A DNA stretch of 64,000 nt. It comes from Bacteriovorax sp. PP10 (GTDB taxonomy: Bacteria > Bdellovibrionota > Bacteriovoracia > Bacteriovoracales > Bacteriovoracaceae). The stretch's first letter is position 1. The number at the start of each line of letters is the position of its first letter. The stretch spans positions 1,736,001 to 1,800,000 of the forward strand of contig NZ_JAYGJQ010000001.1 in the NCBI RefSeq assembly GCF_035013165.1, in the 5' to 3' direction. This document shows positions 62,419-64,000 of the stretch, in pieces. The notes beneath the pieces are model-generated. The model was not told the DNA's origin and did no database searches. It saw only the letters and a program-made list of their open reading frames with translations. The position numbers and the translations under genes were made by a program.

Positions 62419-64000
62419 AATAGAATTCTTTATACGTCGTTTTACAAAATCTCGAAAAGATCCCCGCCACCTTAGATGTCGGTCCTTTCTCTTCAGAAAC
62501 TTTATAGCACTTTGTCTCTTTTTTCCAGAAGCTATTACTTGGATCCTTAGTATCTTCGATTGGATCTCCGTTCTCTTTACGTAACTCGTAGTCATAAATG
62601 TCAGCAAGGTTGGCCATATTAGACATTTCGATTCTATGACGCTCAGTAGATACTACGTAGTCAGTCATTTTGAAGCGCGTATTCTTCATAAACAATGTTT
62701 CACCAATATCGTCAGGTGTAATTGTCGGGCGTCCAAGGCGGTACTGTGTCGGCCAGTTTACGTGTCCAAAAACGATGTAGATCAACTCTGAACAAACAAT
62801 TTTATCCAGCGTCGAAATATCGAAATTGAAGTCGTAGTCTTTACCTAGTTGATCAATCCCGCGGCTGATCTGTTCCGCCACCTGAGCTGAAGACATCAGG
62901 CCATCAATTTTTCTGATGATCGTGTACTCATCAATATTCATGAATCCTTCAACCGAATTCAAGCGAACACCTGGGCGAACGGCCTCAAGAATTGTGTTCC
63001 CAGCTTCGATTTCCTCTTGGTGAGGAACGATATCCGGGTGGTTCCACATTCCGATTTCTTCTAACTGAGCTTTTGTTCCAAGGTAGATTGCTACGTGACC
63101 GTAGTGACCCGGGATTAATTTATCAGTCAGTACAAACGGACTCTTCTCAAGGATAATATCCATTGGGCGAAGAGATTTTTTAGCGATATCAATCGCCGGT
63201 TCATTTTCAAAAAGATAACCCTTTCTCGAGTGGATACTTCCGGCAATGTTACCGAAGAATCCGCTTAGGAAATTTGTAATCTTGTTAAAGATGCTAACGA
63301 TAGCATCGCTGATACCGAAGATTTGTAACTTGAATTTTTTCTTACCTTGAGCAATATCTGTGGCCACTTTGTTAGTCTGAATTAAATCAACTAAAGAGAT
63401 CGCCGCTTCGTCATCTCCCAATGTATTTTTAATTTGCAGGGCCGTTTCACGAACCAGGATAATTTGTTTTGCAAATCGTGGAGCTTCTAGCGTCTCTACC
63501 AATTGGTTCATTTGTTCAGTTAACTGTTTAAGTGTCGTCTTTTCTTCCAGTGATAATTCACTTGGAGAGAAGGTTCCTTTAAAAATTCTTCTGAACTCGC
63601 TGTCTGTCAGGTAAAGAATTTTATGAACAGCTTCAGTGTGCTCCATGACCGCGATATTGGCGTTAAGCCAGATCAGATGGGCCTTTATAACAGAGACCTT
63701 TGCTCTACCTGAGGCCAGGCTTTTTGTGATCGTCGTTCCTCTGAACTGATATAAAGAAGCGAATTCAAGGATCTTCAGGTTAAACTTGTAATAAGTCTGA
63801 AATGTTCTCTTAATTAAATAAAGATCATTTCCTGAAAGTGTATTTCTATTCTGGATTTTTTCTAAGATTTTTTGAGTCAGTTCCGTATCGTAGCTCTCGA
63901 AGTTCTTATAAAGATAAAGAAGTTCATGAAAGTTACTTAGGTTCTGATCGATATCTGCTAGCGGGTTCTTTTTTGAGATAGTAATAGCATCAAGCTCTAC
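62396..64000 (-). CDS. YiiX/YebB-like hydrolase paralogue, 5' end cut by the window
   Basis: The frame is open from the window end to the stop at 62396-62398, so the ATG at 63646 is internal and the gene begins outside. The visible 534 residues have a helical N-terminal part (TELTQKILEKIQ, LYLIKRTFQTYYKF) and the hydrolase region with ILEKSPFVLTDKLIPGHYGHVAIYLG (His) and DKIVCSELIYIVFGHV (Cys). It is clearly paralogous to the protein at 58352. An extra C-terminal tail with CYKVSEEKG and CKTTYKEFYYEE follows. It is upstream of, and overlaps, the dehydrogenase gene. Confidence 0.78.
   Translation of the reverse strand, partial: VELDAITISKKNPLADIDQNLSNFHELLYLYKNFESYDTELTQKILEKIQNRNTLSGNDLYLIKRTFQTYYKFNLKILEFASLYQFRGTTITKSLASGRAKVSVIKAHLIWLNANIAVMEHTEAVHKILYLTDSEFRRIFKGTFSPSELSLEEKTTLKQLTEQMNQLVETLEAPRFAKQIILVRETALQIKNTLGDDEAAISLVDLIQTNKVATDIAQGKKKFKLQIFGISDAIVSIFNKITNFLSGFFGNIAGSIHSRKGYLFENEPAIDIAKKSLRPMDIILEKSPFVLTDKLIPGHYGHVAIYLGTKAQLEEIGMWNHPDIVPHQEEIEAGNTILEAVRPGVRLNSVEGFMNIDEYTIIRKIDGLMSSAQVAEQISRGIDQLGKDYDFNFDISTLDKIVCSELIYIVFGHVNWPTQYRLGRPTITPDDIGETLFMKNTRFKMTDYVVSTERHRIEMSNMANLADIYDYELRKENGDPIEDTKDPSNSFWKKETKCYKVSEEKGPTSKVAGIFSRFCKTTYKEFYYEEQPGL

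Noticed and set aside
62419-62607. Extended N-terminus of the D-2-hydroxyacid dehydrogenase
   Set aside because: It overlaps the neighbouring gene in another frame and encodes a very basic stretch not found in the family.

Overview
The window looks like chromosomal DNA from a low-GC, Gram-negative delta-type bacterium. The best guess is the predatory Bdellovibrionota (Bacteriovorax/Peredibacter-like). This is inferred from the AT-rich sequence, the many signal-peptide and lipobox proteins with no close functional name, and a NuoB-CD-E-F-G-I complex I cluster with fused NuoCD. No species can be named from sequence alone. Both ends cut genes: the reading frame at 1-941 lacks its start, and the minus-strand frame at 62396-64000 lacks its start.

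Layout. Positions 1-19000 hold mostly single genes and short operons: a radical SAM protein, a divergent DnaA-like protein, a patatin, a Pat-type acyl-CoA synthetase/acetyltransferase, ThpR, Mug, a pseudo-receiver/TPR pair, a BON protein, a solute-binding protein and a PAP2 phosphatase. Positions 19000-30400 hold a secreted glycosidase-like protein with a Thr-Pro linker, a slipin, a secreted catalase-like protein, an ankyrin protein, an Rrf2-ABC exporter-glutaredoxin-like operon and a Doc-type toxin-antitoxin pair. Positions 30393-33995 encode a full-length ABCC (MRP/CFTR-type) transporter, unusual for bacteria.

Positions 34040-49422 form the most striking region. An intact tRNA-Leu(UAA) lies at 49334-49422 on the minus strand. 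Its last 17 bases recur in the same orientation at 35582-35598 and 34040-34056. This is the geometry of elements inserted at a tRNA 3' end, although no integrase is visible. The 13.7 kb between the inner copy and the tRNA hold a coherent ionic and osmotic set: a Na+/H+ antiporter, a ClC carrier, an NhaR-like regulator, fused trehalose synthase/phosphatase, a GH15 glucosidase, a histidine kinase, an MscS channel and a SulP transporter, plus a DapB-like reductase. The shorter outer segment holds a secreted protein-glutaminase-like enzyme and SlyX.

Positions 49476-57146 hold a lipoprotein gene and the hydrophilic arm of complex I (nuoB, nuoCD, nuoE, nuoF, a short nuoG, nuoI), with no membrane-arm genes nearby. 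The nuo promoter carries a TGTAA-N9-TTACA dyad that also occurs twice in front of the Rrf2 regulator at 25775, suggesting a shared regulator. Positions 57232-64000 are minus-strand: a lipoprotein, two related NlpC/P60-like (YiiX/YebB-type) hydrolases, the tRNA-protein transferase Aat, a ureohydrolase and a D-2-hydroxyacid dehydrogenase, the last three closely coupled.
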